DNA of 64,000 bases from Actinobaculum massiliense (GCF_001457435.1 NZ_LN881717.1:999139-1063138); one strand, 5' to 3'; shown: positions 19,702-30,253, counted from the first letter of the stretch. Notes: generated by a model not told the origin, from the sequence alone. Made by a program: numbers and translations.

Positions 19702-22431
19702 ATGGGAAAAGCTGCCTGGAAATCATTCCTGGCCCATAAGGGCCGCCTCGCGCTCTCCGTCACCGCAGTGGCGCTGGGAGTCGCGTTTCTCGTGGGCGCG
19801 CTAACGTTCACGAGCATGCTCGACCGCGCGTTTAACTCGATCACCACCTCGGCAATCCCGGATATCGACGTGTCGGCCGAAGGCCGCTTCGATAACGACG
19901 CCGCCGTCGCCACCCAAACCGGCTCCGGCGTCGACCGTGAAATCCTCGAAAAGGTAGCGCAGGTCCCCGGCGTCGCGAGCGTGGACGGCGTGAACACCGT
20001 TGCCGGAATTTACGCGCTCGACGCCGATGGTCACGTGGTCTCGTCCAACGCGGGCATCACCATGTCGATTGCCACCAACTGGTTCCAGGCCCCCGCGTAT
20101 TCGGGCCGGCAGGGGATCGTCTTGGTGGAAGGCAACGCGCCCGTGGACGACGGCGAAGTTGCGCTCGACCCCGATACCGCCGAAGCGATCGGGGCGGGAA
20201 TTGGCGATTCGGTAGAGCTCATCACCCAAGACGGCGAGCGTTTCACGAAAACGCTCAGCGGCACCGCGAAATGGGGCGAAGGCGGCACGCTCGGGGCACA
20301 GTATGTGTTCTTGAACGACGCCGAAATGCAGCGCCTCATGCGCTCCAGCGCAGCCGGAAGCACCGCGGAAAGCGCCGCGGAAAGCAACGCCGGTGCAGAC
20401 CAAGCAGCCGCCGCGGAACAGGCGGCAGCGGAACAGGCGGCGGGTGAACAAGCGGCAGCGGAGCAAGCTGCCGCCGTACAAGCCGTGGCGGCCGAGCCGG
20501 TGCCGACGGACGAATACTCATATATGACCGGCTGGGTGGTGCTCGATAAGAACGCTGATGCCGGGCAGACGCTCGTGAACATCAAAGCGGAGCTACCGGA
20601 GGGGCTCGACGCCTATTCCTCGCAGACGGTGTCCGATTTCTACTCGACCTACTTGGATGCCGGGCTTTCCTTCGTCACGGCCTTCCTGGGGATTTTCGCC
20701 GCGATTGCCTTCGTCATCGCGATCTTCCTCATCACCAATACTTTCTCGATTTTGGTGACACAGCAGCGCCGCGAATTCGCGCTTTACCGCGCGATTGGCG
20801 CAACCCGCGGCCAGGTTGAACGCACCGTGCTCAGCGAAGCCGCGGCCACCGGCGTTGCCGGAGCGGTGCTGGGAATTGTGCTCGGAACCGGCCTGGCGTT
20901 TGGCATTACCAAGGCCATTTCGGCAAGCGGGGTGGATTTGGGCGGCGGCGTACCCACGCCTTCCGTGCAGACCATTCTTGCCGCGCTCGTGGTCGGCACC
21001 GTGGTGACGATGCTGGCTGCCTGGATCCCCGCCCACCGCGGCGGAAAGATTCCGCCGGTGGCAGCCATGGCCGGAGCCGAGAAAATCAAGCCGCGGCGTT
21101 TCGGCGTGATGGAAGCCGTGCTCACCGCGATATTTGCGGTTGGCGCGGTGGCCCTCTACCTCGGTGCAAGCGAGCGCGTTGAGCACTCGACGACCGCGGT
21201 GGGCCTCGGGGCGCTCCTGGTACTGATTGGTGCTACGGGAATTTCGGCGCATTTGGGCTGGCCGCTCACGAAACTTCTGGGCGCGATCTTCACCCGTATC
21301 TTTGGCGCGCCCGCGCGCCTGGCGGATTTGAATGTGCACCGCTATCCGCGGCGCACCGCGTCAACGGCGTCGGCCCTCATGATTGGGCTCACGCTGGTGA
21401 CGATGCTCGCGATGCTCGGCTCATCGGCGTCGGCCACCGTGGATCGGCTGGTGCGCGAGAACCTGCGCGGCGATTACACGGTGGAATCCGTGAACCACCA
21501 ACCCATGGCGGTTGGGCTCCCCGAGAAGCTCAGCGAGGTGGAGGGCGTGGCTGCCGTTCACGAAATTCGCGCCGTCTTCACGCAAGACACCGAGGGGCAA
21601 TTGGTCGAGGTGGCCGGGTATAAACCCGAGGATTTCAACAAGACGGTTGCGCAGGAAATCGTGGACGGGCGCGTGATGAGCACGGCGGAGGGCGAAGCGA
21701 TTATGCGTCAGTCCGTGGCCGAGTCGCGCGGGGTTTCGGTTGGCGACTCGGTGGAGGTCATCAATCCCGCCACGCGCATGCCGGAAAGCCTCACGATCGT
21801 CGGTCTGTATTCGCAGCCGGAGGGGCTAAATCCACAGGGTACATTTGAGACGAACCTCGCCACGGTTGAGCGTTTCGGAGGCGCGCGCGCCAACGTCATC
21901 ACGGTCGACGCCGAACTGGGTGCCGATCAAGCCAGTGTGACCAGCGGGCTTGAGAAAAAAATTGCGGATTACCCGACGCTTGTGGTCTCCAATCAGGAAG
22001 AGTACGCCCAGGCGCAAACCGACCGAGTGGGCGCGATTCTGGGTGTCCTCTATGCCTTGCTCGGGCTCGCCATCGTGATCGCGGTGCTGGGGATTGTCAA
22101 CACCCTGGTCCTTTCCGTGATTGAGCGGACGCGGGAGATTGGGTTGCTGCGCGCGGTCGGCACCAGCCGCGGCCAGGTACGACTCATGGTCACGCTGGAA
22201 GCCGTCACCATTTCGCTGCTCGGCGCGGCGCTGGGAACCGGGCTGGGCTTGGTCTTTGGCGCCTGCCTGCAGCGGGTGCTCGCCGGCATGGGACTCACCC
22301 AGCTGGTGATTCCGTGGGGCACGATTGGCCTCGCGCTCGGCGGCGCGGTAATTGTTGGCGTGGTTGCGGCCGCCCTTCCGAGCCGGCGCGCCGCTCGCCT
22401 CGATATTCTCGACGCCATCGCGCAAGAGTAG
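19702..22431 (+). CDS. FtsX-type ABC transporter permease
   Basis: A 909-residue permease with two FtsX units. The N-terminal helix (about 15-40) is followed by a large extracytoplasmic domain, three helices (about 315-450, including the QQRREFALYRAIGATRGQV coupling segment), a second helix pair and extracytoplasmic domain, and a C-terminal three-helix block with IERTREIGLLRAVGTSRGQV. This matches actinobacterial MacB-like single-chain permeases. Unusual is an Ala/Glu/Gln run at about residues 214-267 within the first outer domain, built of AAAEQ-like units. The substrate is unknown. The adjacent ATPase completes the transporter. Confidence 0.92.
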   Translation: MGKAAWKSFLAHKGRLALSVTAVALGVAFLVGALTFTSMLDRAFNSITTSAIPDIDVSAEGRFDNDAAVATQTGSGVDREILEKVAQVPGVASVDGVNTVAGIYALDADGHVVSSNAGITMSIATNWFQAPAYSGRQGIVLVEGNAPVDDGEVALDPDTAEAIGAGIGDSVELITQDGERFTKTLSGTAKWGEGGTLGAQYVFLNDAEMQRLMRSSAAGSTAESAAESNAGADQAAAAEQAAAEQAAGEQAAAEQAAAVQAVAAEPVPTDEYSYMTGWVVLDKNADAGQTLVNIKAELPEGLDAYSSQTVSDFYSTYLDAGLSFVTAFLGIFAAIAFVIAIFLITNTFSILVTQQRREFALYRAIGATRGQVERTVLSEAAATGVAGAVLGIVLGTGLAFGITKAISASGVDLGGGVPTPSVQTILAALVVGTVVTMLAAWIPAHRGGKIPPVAAMAGAEKIKPRRFGVMEAVLTAIFAVGAVALYLGASERVEHSTTAVGLGALLVLIGATGISAHLGWPLTKLLGAIFTRIFGAPARLADLNVHRYPRRTASTASALMIGLTLVTMLAMLGSSASATVDRLVRENLRGDYTVESVNHQPMAVGLPEKLSEVEGVAAVHEIRAVFTQDTEGQLVEVAGYKPEDFNKTVAQEIVDGRVMSTAEGEAIMRQSVAESRGVSVGDSVEVINPATRMPESLTIVGLYSQPEGLNPQGTFETNLATVERFGGARANVITVDAELGADQASVTSGLEKKIADYPTLVVSNQEEYAQAQTDRVGAILGVLYALLGLAIVIAVLGIVNTLVLSVIERTREIGLLRAVGTSRGQVRLMVTLEAVTISLLGAALGTGLGLVFGACLQRVLAGMGLTQLVIPWGTIGLALGGAVIVGVVAAALPSRRAARLDILDAIAQE

Positions 22432-22490
22432 CGCCGGGGCTTTTTCGCTCGCTACTTGCGGCTCGCAGCTAGCGGCTAGCGGCGGCGGGG

Positions 22491-22739
22491 CTAGCGGGGA
22501 GAAATCACGTCAATGGCTGAGAGGTCCTTGAGCTCGGCGGATTCGCCGGGCTCAAGGCGCTCGCCATTCACCGTGATTGCCGAGCGCTCCAAAATTGCCC
22601 GAAACCGGAGGGTGTTTCCCAGTGAAAGCTCGTTGCGCAGGTCGTCAAAACCAATTCGCTCGGGGAGCTCGACAATCTCATCGCGCACCATTGCAACATC
22701 GGCGATCATGCCAATGTAGTTGACGACTGCCCGAACCAT
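22491..22739 (-). CDS. MoaD/ThiS-like beta-grasp protein without a GG tail
   Basis: An 82-residue protein from the ATG at 22739, chosen because GAGGGAG lies five bases upstream; an in-frame codon at 22757 is less likely. The C-terminal half reads ITVNGERLEPGESAELKDLSAIDVISPR, typical of MoaD/ThiS beta-grasp sulfur carriers near the end of the fold. The carriers end in Gly-Gly; this one ends in SPR. It therefore cannot be adenylated in the usual way and may be a binding domain instead. No moeB, moaE or thiF gene is close. Family assignment is by fold pattern only. Confidence 0.55.
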   Translation of the reverse strand: MVRAVVNYIGMIADVAMVRDEIVELPERIGFDDLRNELSLGNTLRFRAILERSAITVNGERLEPGESAELKDLSAIDVISPR

Positions 22740-23016
22740 CGTCGCTCCCTCTCCCACTGTTCTCCAGAAGTCTCTTCCCGCGCGCGGCTCCAGCTCTTTA
22801 GCTCAGCGCAACACCGCGCCAGACTTGAACCCTCGCTTTACGCCGGCGCCTCGGCCCAGACGACGTCGCCGGCCGAGCGCCTCCACAACGTGCCTTTATC
22901 CTAAACGCCCGGCCGCGAATATTCATCAGATGTGCGACCGGGGCTCGCGGCGTGGTCGCACTAGAACCCGCCGTCAGGCCTACCTCAGGCGATGCGCGCC
23001 CGGGCTTGCCGCGCGA

Positions 23017-23760
23017 TCAGTCGAGGGAAATCTTCCGATAAATCCGCCCCAAATCCGCGCGGGCTACAATGCCAATCAGCACGCCATCCGCATCCCCCGT
23101 GCGGGTGATAAGCGCCGCCGGGCACTGCGCGTTATCGGTCAGCGCGTTACATACTTCAATGGCCGGGTCCGATGGTTTGACGAAAATCGGCACATCGGAG
23201 TGGCCCACGTGTTCAAGGATGGCCTCCGTGGTGGTCGAAGCCAGTGAGTAACGCTTTTTATCCACCACCAAATTCGCTACCCAACGGCTGATTGCCCGCA
23301 TCGTGAGCAGGCCTACGATGCGCGCTCCATCCCCTGCCTCGTCAGCGTCGCCGTCGACCACTGGAATTTGAGAAAAACCCTGCTCGCTGATGATTTTTGC
23401 GACCTGTTTGAACGGGGTGTTGGGGCGAACGGTTTGCACGGAATGCGTCATGAAGTTTTGGATTTGTGGCTCGTTGCGAACCTGGGAGAGCAATGCCTCC
23501 GCCGTTTCCACAATGTCCTCGCGCGGGGTGGCGACGGGCTCGCCGGAGCGGTAATTCCCGTGCGAGATGACGTTGCGGAGCTCGCGCAAGACCTGGCCGA
23601 GTTCGCGGTTGCGCTTGGCCACCGGCACGCCGTGCTGCAGGGCGCGATTCCACGCATCACCGAAGCCGCGCGATTCCCAACCATATTGGGCGTCAAATTC
23701 GGCGCGGATATCTTCGACCGCGGAGAGGAACCGTTGCGTGAGGTTATTGTCCGATGGCAT
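23017..23760 (-). CDS. CBS-domain protein
   Basis: A 247-residue cytoplasmic protein. The ATG at 23760 is preceded by AAAGGAGGG, so the longer open frame upstream is rejected. The N-terminal part (about 1-90) is helical, with RELGQVLRELRNVISHG, reminiscent of small HEPN/DUF4145-like helices. Two CBS-like units follow: FMTHSVQTVRPNTPFKQVAK...QIPVVD, and the half-degenerate SDVPIFVKPSDPAIEVCN...PAALITRTGDADGVLIGIVARADL. CBS pairs bind adenosine nucleotides and regulate partner proteins. The partner here is unknown. It stands alone, convergent with the ABC permease side. Confidence 0.82.
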   Translation of the reverse strand: MPSDNNLTQRFLSAVEDIRAEFDAQYGWESRGFGDAWNRALQHGVPVAKRNRELGQVLRELRNVISHGNYRSGEPVATPREDIVETAEALLSQVRNEPQIQNFMTHSVQTVRPNTPFKQVAKIISEQGFSQIPVVDGDADEAGDGARIVGLLTMRAISRWVANLVVDKKRYSLASTTTEAILEHVGHSDVPIFVKPSDPAIEVCNALTDNAQCPAALITRTGDADGVLIGIVARADLGRIYRKISLD

Positions 23761-23851
23761 TTTCCCTCCTTTATCCCTCCGGTTTCGACCCTCAGAAATC
23801 TGCGTCCGCGCTCTGGAGGCCGTAGACAAGAGTCGAGTGACGTAGATCACA

Positions 23852-23992
23852 ATAAGCAAAAACGACAAGCAACAAGCGCCCTGGACGCTTGGCGGAATCG
23901 TCGTTCTTTTTGCGGTTGCGGTTTTCATTCTATGGCTCGTTAGCCGGAACGACGCCGCAGCGGCCGCGCGAAACCCCGACAACAGCCAATAA
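23852..23992 (+). other. possible small single-pass membrane peptide lacking a normal start codon
   Basis: A 46-codon open stretch ending in TAA reads SKNDKQQAPWTLGGIVVL followed by FAVAVFILWLVSRND and a hydrophilic tail. This is a very convincing single membrane helix with charged flanks. However, the frame has no ATG, GTG or TTG after the upstream TAG. The first codon of the sensible region is ATA (23852). Either ATA is used, a base has changed, or the gene is dead. A strong hairpin terminator follows 25 bases later, which supports a real transcript. Confidence 0.4.
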
Positions 23993-24017
23993 ATCCTCGC
24001 GGAGAACAAAGAGCATA

Positions 24018-24057
24018 AGAGAGGCCCGCACTGCCGTTTGGCAATGCGGGCCTCTCT
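24018..24057. terminator. strong bidirectional-looking terminator hairpin
   Basis: An 18-base arm at 24018-24035 pairs with 24040-24057 around a GTTT loop, with one mismatch (AGAGAGGCCCGCA/TGCGGGCCTCTCT core). It could end the small plus-strand frame upstream or the giant surface-protein gene on the minus strand. T-runs on both sides are short. Confidence 0.75.
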
Positions 24058-24210
24058 TCGGCCAAATATCGACCTTTCAGTAGCTTGAGAGCCGCCGTGG
24101 ATAGTAGCCCGAAGGCCACTGTAGCTAGTAGCTCGAGAGCCACTCTGGCCAGCGACTCAGGTAACCGGCACCGAAATTGGTGCCGGAAACCTTAGCCACC
24201 AGAAGGCAAC

Positions 24211-27200
24211 TTAGGCATCCTTACGACGGATGGCCACAGCGCCACCAGCAACCAGAATCATTGCAATTCCAGCCAGCCCAGCAACATCCGCACCGGTGTG
24301 CGGGAGCTTGCCCTGCTTGGCGTTCGTCTTCGGGGCAGGCTTCTTGCCTTCAGACTTCTTGCCGGTGTTGGGGACCGAGTTCGGGTCGTTCGGATCGGAC
24401 GGCTTGCCGTCCTTGTCCTTCGCGCCGGTGACTTCGTCACCGTCATTGAAGCCGTCACCATCGGTGTCCGGGTTGAGCGGATCGGTGTTGCCCGGCTTAC
24501 CGTCCTTGTCGAACTTGTTGTTCTTGAACGGGTTCTTCGAGCCGTTGACCTCATCGCCGTCCTTCAAACCGTCACCATCGGTGTCCGGGTTGAGCGGATC
24601 AGTCTTGTGGGTCTTCTCTTCACCGTCATTCAAACCGTCACCATCGGTGTCCGGATTGTGCGGATCCGTGCCATCCTTCTTTTCCTGCTCATCGGTCACG
24701 CCATCGCCATCAGAGTCGATGTTGGGGACCGAGTTCGGGTCGTTCGGATCGGACGGCTTGCCGTCCTTGTCCTTCGCGCCGGTGACTTCGTCACCGTCAT
24801 TGAAGCCGTCACCATCGGTGTCCGGGTTGAGCGGATCGGTGTTGCCCGGCTTACCGTCCTTGTCGAACTTGTTGTTCTTGAACGGGTTCTTCGAGCCGTT
24901 GACCTCATCGCCGTCCTTCAAACCGTCACCATCGGTATCCGGGTTGAGCGGATCAGTCTTGTGGGTCTTCTCTTCACCGTCATTCAAACCGTCACCATCG
25001 GTATCCGGGTTGAGCGGATCAGTCTTATCCTTCTTCTCCTGGCCATCGTTCACGCCGTCGCCATCAGAATCAGGATTCTTCGGATCGGTGCCGTCCTTCT
25101 TCTCCTGCTCATCGGTGACGCCGTCGTTATCGTCGTCATTATCGGTGACGTCCGGAATGCCGTCGCCATCGGTATCGAGCTGGAACTTAGCGGTCACATT
25201 ATCCACAGAGCCATCCGGGTAGGTCACAACCACGGGGACGCTGATTTCCTCAGCATCCGCGCCGTTCGGTCCAGCCGGAACAACCGTTGCGGTCACCGTG
25301 CCGTTCGTCGCGGCGATCTTCACAGACCAGCCGGCCGGCGCGGTGTAGCCCTCAGCGATTGCGAAAGTAGCCTGCGGAGGCGTTACGCCTTCACCGAAGC
25401 TGACCGGAGAATCGGCCGACTTACCGGCAGGAACAATCACCGTCTTGTAGGAAGGATCGTACTTCGAGGCATCCGTCTCGGGGGCGGCCGGGGTATTCAC
25501 CTTGACCTTGACATTGACATTGTCCGAAGTGCCATCCGGGTAGGTGACCTTCACCGGAACCGGGATTTCAGTTCCAGGAACCGCGTTGGCGGGAATGTCC
25601 ACCGTCACGACGCCGGTGTTCGGATCCACCTTGACGGTTTTACCGCACTGCGCGCCCGCACCACAATCGAACTTCGTACCGTTCGGCGCGGTCGCCGGAT
25701 CACCATTGTTGTCCTTGAAGGTCGGAGCCGGAATCTCGACAGTCGTGCCGGGCTCGCCCGCGCCATCCTGGTAGTTGGGCTCATACGTCTTGTTCTGCGG
25801 CGCAACGTCCGGAGTCTTGACGGTTACCTTGCCCGTAGTGGTTGCGGGACCCTGGTTCGGGTTGTTCTCATCCACCGGAGTGAACTCAACCGTCACCTTG
25901 TAATCCTGGTCCGTCACCGGAGCCTTCGGCGTACCCGAGATCGTGCACTTGCCGTTCTCGAACTTCGCCTCCAAGCCTTCCGGCAGACCCTCGGCAGAGC
26001 AACCCTTAATGGTCGCCTTACCCGGGTTATCAACCGTCACCTCAACCGGCGTAATCGGCTCACCAACCACACCAGTGACCGGCGGAACCTTCACCGTCGG
26101 AGCAACAGCACAACCCTTCTCGTCAACCTTCGCACCCTCAGGAGTATTGGCGCACTGAGCATTAGCATCCGGCACGCCATCCTTATCCCCATCGGGAGCC
26201 GGGGTAGCGGTTACCTTGCCCGTAGTGGTTGCGGGACCCTGGTTCGGGTTGTTCTCATCCACCGGAGTGAACTCAACCGTCACCTTGTAATCCTGGTCCG
26301 TCACCGGAGCCTTCGGCGTACCCGAGATCGTGCACTTGCCGTTCTCGAACTTCGCCTCCAAGCCTTCCGGCAGACCCTCGGCAGAGCAACCCTTAATGGT
26401 CGCCTTACCCGGGTTATCAACCGTCACCTCAACCGGCGTAATCGGCTCACCAACCACACCAGTGACCGGCGGAACCTTCACCGTCGGAGCAACAGCACAA
26501 CCCTTCTCGTCAACCTTCGCACCCTCAGGAGTATTGGCGCACTGATCATTAGCATCCGGCACACCATCCTTATCACCATCGGGAGCCGGGGTAACGGTTA
26601 CCTTGCCCGTAGTGGTTGCGGGACCCTGGTTCGGGTTGTTCTCATCCACCGGAGTGAACTCAACCGTCACCTTGTAATCCTGATCCGTCACCGGAGCCTT
26701 CGGCGTACCCGAGATCGTGCACTTGCCGTTCTCGAACTTCGCCTCCAAGCCTTCCGGCAGACCCTCGGCAGAGCAACCCTTAATGGTCGCCTTACCCGGG
26801 TTATCAACCGTCACCTCAACCGGCGTAATCGGCTCACCAACCACACCAGTGACCGGCGGAACCTTCACCGTCGGAGCAACAGCACAACCCTTCTCGTCAA
26901 CCTTCGCACCCTCAGGAGTATTGGCGCACTGATCATTAGCATCCGGCACACCATCCTTATCACCATCGGACGGCTTCGTGACGTTTACCTTGGCGGTAAC
27001 GTCGTCGAAGCTGCCATCCGGATAGGTGACGCGCACCGGGACCTCAATGATGTCCCCTTCGTGCTTGTCCGCAGGAATCGGAACCGTGATCGAACCGTCT
27101 TCGTTGATGACGACGCCTGCAGGCAATTCCTTGCCTTCCGGAACGCCATACTTAACGTTCTGCGGAGTGTCAACGGCGGCGCCGTCGTTATTCGTGAACT

Positions 27201-29607
27201 TCGGCTTCTGAACAGTCGCGGTGGTTCCGGGCTCGCCCTGAACCTCCACATACGACGGTTCATAGGTCAGGTTCTGCTTCTGCTTGTCGATCTTGATCGG
27301 AATCAAATCGACATGATCCTTAACAACCACGTACTCGACGCCGTCAATCTTCTCGACGACGCCACCGGTGATATTGCGCTTGATCTTCTTGCCGTTCGAC
27401 TGGTAATAAGCCGGAACGCGCAGATCGTAGGTCACTTTGACCTTGTAGTCACCGGCAGTTCCAACCTCGGGCGTACCCTCGATCTTCTTGGTTTCGGGGT
27501 TGTACGTGAGTCCTGCCGGAAGCGTCGAAGCGTCGACCTTGGGCTCGTGGTAAACGGTACCCTCCGGGCCACCCTCAGGATCGACCGTTGCTGAATAGGC
27601 TTCGCCCTCCGAGCCGTTGGCCAACGGCGTATCGGTAATCACGATGGACACCGTGCGGCTGTACTTGCCCTCTTGCACGGTTTTTTCGCCAGCAGCGGTA
27701 ATCGTGATCGTGTAAGGACGCTCAATCGTCACTTCGCTGGTGCCGGACTTAGTCGGCGTGCCCGTGATCTCACCCGATTCGGAATTAATCGTTAGGCCTT
27801 CCGGAAGACCAGTGGCGGTGTAAGGCTGGTATGCGACGGCGACTTCGTTTCCGCCTCGGCTAGAAACAACCTCAAGCTTTACCTGAGCCTTGTATTCGTC
27901 CCCAACAGAGCCCGCGGGAGCCTCTGCCGACTTGACGGCAACGAAGGAATCGGTCGCAAGGGGCATCCCCGACGTCTTTCCATCAGCATTGTATGCATAA
28001 AGCTTCGCGGTGTAGGTCCGTGAATCCTTCTTATCGAATGCATTTTCCGGCACGGTCAGATCACAACTTGGGATAGCTCCCTTGTTGTCGGCCTTGGCCT
28101 TTTCACACTCGCGAACCTTGTTACCTTCATCGTCCGACCAGACAATCTGGAACTGACGAGAATCCCCGACGTGATATCCGAGACCGGAAGTAACGGTATT
28201 AGCCGTATCCTCCGCACCCGCGAGTTGGCTATACGAGTCATAAGGCGTGACGTCGAAGTTCAACTTCTGCGGGAACAGGAGGAAGTTGTAGTTGTCGCCA
28301 GCGTTAATTATGTCGAGGCCCCACATACGGCGGTTTTGATCCGCGTAGCCCGGATGCGAGTAAGGGCCCGCCATATCAATTCCGTCGATCTTTTCGGCAG
28401 AGACGAAGAGGAAGTCCTGGTTAATGTGCTTGGAGTTTAGGTTTCCGAGAAGCCAGCTTCCCTCGCTATTGGACGGAGCAAGCTTTCCAGCCTTTTCCGA
28501 GGAAACAATGCCCTTGGACGTGGCACTATTGCCGTAGAGTCCTTTGAACTCCAGGTGGTAGGTACCGTCTGCAGCGGTGGTAGCGGTTACCGTTTCGGCA
28601 ATCCACTTATCCTTACCTTCTGTTGCAATCTTTTCCTGGATCCAAGCCTGCAGGTTGGCTTCATCCTTAGCGGTCCAACCAGTAGCGCGGGGCTTGCGGT
28701 TGTTCTCGCCTCGGAATTCGGCATAAATCTTTTTGACCGCATAATCCGAGAGATAGGAACCGGTAATCTTCAGCCCCGGGGCGGCGGAATCGCCACTCCC
28801 GTAGTGAGTCCACGTGCCAGCGGTTCCACCGGCACCCAAGTCAGAGATGGCATCGTCGTTCGAATAGTTCCAGAACGCGCGGCCACGGATTTGGCCGTTG
28901 CGATTCGTGGAAACATCCGACGTGTCAACCGCATTGTCGAGGTGGAACTTCGAGTTATCGGTGATTTCCTGGTAGCGAATCGTCACGCCAGAAATCTTGT
29001 TAGGCCCGATGGAGAAGTTGCTTCCACCTTGGAGGGCATAGGTACTCGAACCGGGGAATACCTGCTGGTTGCCCCACGAGTACGCAAGGGCGTACTTATT
29101 GACGTCAGGGTTATCGCTCCAAACGCGGAACTTTTCACCCTCGGGGAGGTTCGGGTCCGCGTCAAAAGTATGAATCTTTCCGTCCGGGGAAACGAAGGGC
29201 TTCATAATAATGCCCCAGTTACCGGACGGATCCGAGGTGGTCTTATAGACGGGGGATGCTACCGCACCCTTCGAATCGAACCACTGGGCGTAGATCGTTA
29301 CGCCACCGAGCGGCTCCCACCCCTTGTCAGTAATCGTGTTGGTACCGGTTGCGGTACTGAAGGTACCGACAGTGCCCGAGATCGTGTTTTTCGTATCTTT
29401 ATTACCCGGGGAAGAAATTGCACCCGCGTTAAGTTCCGCCGGCGCACCCCCGTTCGCCGCACTCGCGTTCGCGGAGTCCGACGGCGCCGCGAGCGCCACG
29501 GCAGAGAAACCAGCAAACGCGCCCGAGCCGGCCACTGCAAAGGCCGCCAACGCCGCGAGCGGTTTCTTCCACCGACGCTTCGGTGTCGAAACTGAGGCTT
29601 TGTTCAT
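24211..29607 (-). CDS. giant LPXTG-anchored repeat surface protein
   Basis: About 1798 residues from the ATG at 29607, where GGAG lies six bases upstream; the GTG at 29640 and ATG at 29619 lack good spacing. An N-terminal basic signal peptide ([20 protein letters not shown]) is followed by a unique adhesin-like region (to about 530). Putative Ig-like modules follow ([18 protein letters not shown] type), then YPDG modules, three near-identical 129-residue units, more YPDG modules, and long calcium-binding TSP3-like arrays ([12 protein letters not shown]). The C-terminus is LPHTG, a hydrophobic segment and RRKDA, the sortase signal. It is therefore wall-linked and projected outward. Its binding partner is unknown. 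An AT-rich region precedes it. Confidence 0.93.
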   Translation of the reverse strand: MNKASVSTPKRRWKKPLAALAAFAVAGSGAFAGFSAVALAAPSDSANASAANGGAPAELNAGAISSPGNKDTKNTISGTVGTFSTATGTNTITDKGWEPLGGVTIYAQWFDSKGAVASPVYKTTSDPSGNWGIIMKPFVSPDGKIHTFDADPNLPEGEKFRVWSDNPDVNKYALAYSWGNQQVFPGSSTYALQGGSNFSIGPNKISGVTIRYQEITDNSKFHLDNAVDTSDVSTNRNGQIRGRAFWNYSNDDAISDLGAGGTAGTWTHYGSGDSAAPGLKITGSYLSDYAVKKIYAEFRGENNRKPRATGWTAKDEANLQAWIQEKIATEGKDKWIAETVTATTAADGTYHLEFKGLYGNSATSKGIVSSEKAGKLAPSNSEGSWLLGNLNSKHINQDFLFVSAEKIDGIDMAGPYSHPGYADQNRRMWGLDIINAGDNYNFLLFPQKLNFDVTPYDSYSQLAGAEDTANTVTSGLGYHVGDSRQFQIVWSDDEGNKVRECEKAKADNKGAIPSCDLTVPENAFDKKDSRTYTAKLYAYNADGKTSGMPLATDSFVAVKSAEAPAGSVGDEYKAQVKLEVVSSRGGNEVAVAYQPYTATGLPEGLTINSESGEITGTPTKSGTSEVTIERPYTITITAAGEKTVQEGKYSRTVSIVITDTPLANGSEGEAYSATVDPEGGPEGTVYHEPKVDASTLPAGLTYNPETKKIEGTPEVGTAGDYKVKVTYDLRVPAYYQSNGKKIKRNITGGVVEKIDGVEYVVVKDHVDLIPIKIDKQKQNLTYEPSYVEVQGEPGTTATVQKPKFTNNDGAAVDTPQNVKYGVPEGKELPAGVVINEDGSITVPIPADKHEGDIIEVPVRVTYPDGSFDDVTAKVNVTKPSDGDKDGVPDANDQCANTPEGAKVDEKGCAVAPTVKVPPVTGVVGEPITPVEVTVDNPGKATIKGCSAEGLPEGLEAKFENGKCTISGTPKAPVTDQDYKVTVEFTPVDENNPNQGPATTTGKVTVTPAPDGDKDGVPDANDQCANTPEGAKVDEKGCAVAPTVKVPPVTGVVGEPITPVEVTVDNPGKATIKGCSAEGLPEGLEAKFENGKCTISGTPKAPVTDQDYKVTVEFTPVDENNPNQGPATTTGKVTATPAPDGDKDGVPDANAQCANTPEGAKVDEKGCAVAPTVKVPPVTGVVGEPITPVEVTVDNPGKATIKGCSAEGLPEGLEAKFENGKCTISGTPKAPVTDQDYKVTVEFTPVDENNPNQGPATTTGKVTVKTPDVAPQNKTYEPNYQDGAGEPGTTVEIPAPTFKDNNGDPATAPNGTKFDCGAGAQCGKTVKVDPNTGVVTVDIPANAVPGTEIPVPVKVTYPDGTSDNVNVKVKVNTPAAPETDASKYDPSYKTVIVPAGKSADSPVSFGEGVTPPQATFAIAEGYTAPAGWSVKIAATNGTVTATVVPAGPNGADAEEISVPVVVTYPDGSVDNVTAKFQLDTDGDGIPDVTDNDDDNDGVTDEQEKKDGTDPKNPDSDGDGVNDGQEKKDKTDPLNPDTDGDGLNDGEEKTHKTDPLNPDTDGDGLKDGDEVNGSKNPFKNNKFDKDGKPGNTDPLNPDTDGDGFNDGDEVTGAKDKDGKPSDPNDPNSVPNIDSDGDGVTDEQEKKDGTDPHNPDTDGDGLNDGEEKTHKTDPLNPDTDGDGLKDGDEVNGSKNPFKNNKFDKDGKPGNTDPLNPDTDGDGFNDGDEVTGAKDKDGKPSDPNDPNSVPNTGKKSEGKKPAPKTNAKQGKLPHTGADVAGLAGIAMILVAGGAVAIRRKDA
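24367..25074 (-). repeat. 354-bp tandem duplication of TSP3-type calcium repeats
   Basis: Two near-identical consecutive 354-base blocks (24367-24720 and 24721-25074) encode 118 residues each, including [20 protein letters not shown] and ...[21 protein letters not shown]. Each D-x-D-x-D-G unit can bind calcium, so the duplication lengthens a rigid stalk near the wall anchor. The near identity implies recent duplication or conversion. Confidence 0.85.
25821..26970 (-). repeat. three tandem 387-bp repeats in the LPXTG protein
   Basis: Three consecutive units with a 387-base period encode 129 residues each: a TSP3-like [14 protein letters not shown] segment, then a Cys-containing Ig-like module ([35 protein letters not shown]). 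They are almost base-identical. The unit nearest the C-terminus has DANAQC where the others have DANDQC, replacing one acidic ligand. Copy number is likely variable between strains and may be mis-assembled. Confidence 0.88.
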
Positions 29608-30061
29608 TAAATGCTCCATATTCGTTTTGAATGCACGCACGAACTGGTCAAAAACCTCCTCGTCTCCGGAAACACGTGGAGCGAATTCGGACCGCGAAGA
29701 TTCAGAACCCGCGCATGCGATACAAGGGAACTTTCAAGTATAGGGACTTTTAACAACGTTAATTCAAGAATGCTTGCCCATACTTAAGGATGAGGCTTTT
29801 TACGCTATTGACATGGGTCGTAATTGTTTTAAGTTGTTCAAAGCCAGCCGCTCATCCTCCCTCAAAACGCTTTGCCAGCAGTTGAAGTCCGTTTAAAACG
29901 TGTAAATAGACACCCTGGCGAGCTCCTCTTAAATTTAATTAACGGAGTCGTTTGCGTTTCGCTTAATTTACTTTTATTAGGACAACTAATAGTACAAATC
30001 GGGAATGGCTTAGAGATTCATAATTTGACAAAACTCATCTACCGGACTCACCAAAAAGCTC
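29608..30061. other. AT-rich intergenic region upstream of the LPXTG protein
   Basis: No gene is supported. From about 29740 to 30060 the base composition is markedly AT-rich (TTAAATTTAATTAA, TTTATTAGG, TAATTTGACA). It should contain the promoter of the giant surface-protein gene, and possibly sites for a silencing protein such as Lsr2. GAGGAGG at about 29660 is too far from the chosen start to act as its ribosome site. Confidence 0.5.
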
Positions 30062-30093
30062 AAAAAGGGAGACCCGGAATCCGGATCTCCCTT
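30062..30093 (-). terminator. terminator of tRNA-Ser
   Basis: On the minus strand, AAGGGAGATCCGG and CCGGGTCTCCCTT pair with one mismatch around a 3-base loop and run straight into TTTTTG. It begins three bases after the encoded CCA of the tRNA. Confidence 0.85.
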
Positions 30094-30095
30094 CG

Positions 30096-30184
30096 TGGCG
30101 GTGGCGGCGGGATTTGAACCCGCGGAGGCTATTAACCTCACATCATTTCGAGTGATGCACCTTCGGCCGCTCGGACACGCCACC
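30096..30184 (-). tRNA. tRNA-Ser (anticodon CGA)
   Basis: A full cloverleaf with a class II long variable arm. The acceptor stem is GGTGGCG/CGCCACC, the D arm TGTCCGAGCGGCC, the anticodon loop CTCGAAA in a CATCA/TGATG stem giving CGA, the variable arm GTGAGGTTAATAGCCTC-like, and the T arm GCGGG-TTCAAAT-CCCGC. CCA is encoded. It decodes UCG serine codons. A terminator follows immediately. Confidence 0.95.
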
Positions 30185-30253
30185 GCCAACTAAGGTACAG
30201 GGTTTACCCCCGATTTACCTACCCTGTGCGTTATATGTCACTAAAGACGGCCA

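Noticed and set aside
24367..26970. Possible CRISPR array because of regular repeats
   Set aside because: The periods are 354 and 387 bases and the repeats are coding; there are no short repeats with unique spacers anywhere in the window.
24298..27594. 1098-codon open frame on the plus strand opposite the LPXTG protein
   Set aside because: It is the antisense shadow of the repetitive calcium-binding region; its composition ([17 protein letters not shown] repeats) has no domain or ribosome site.
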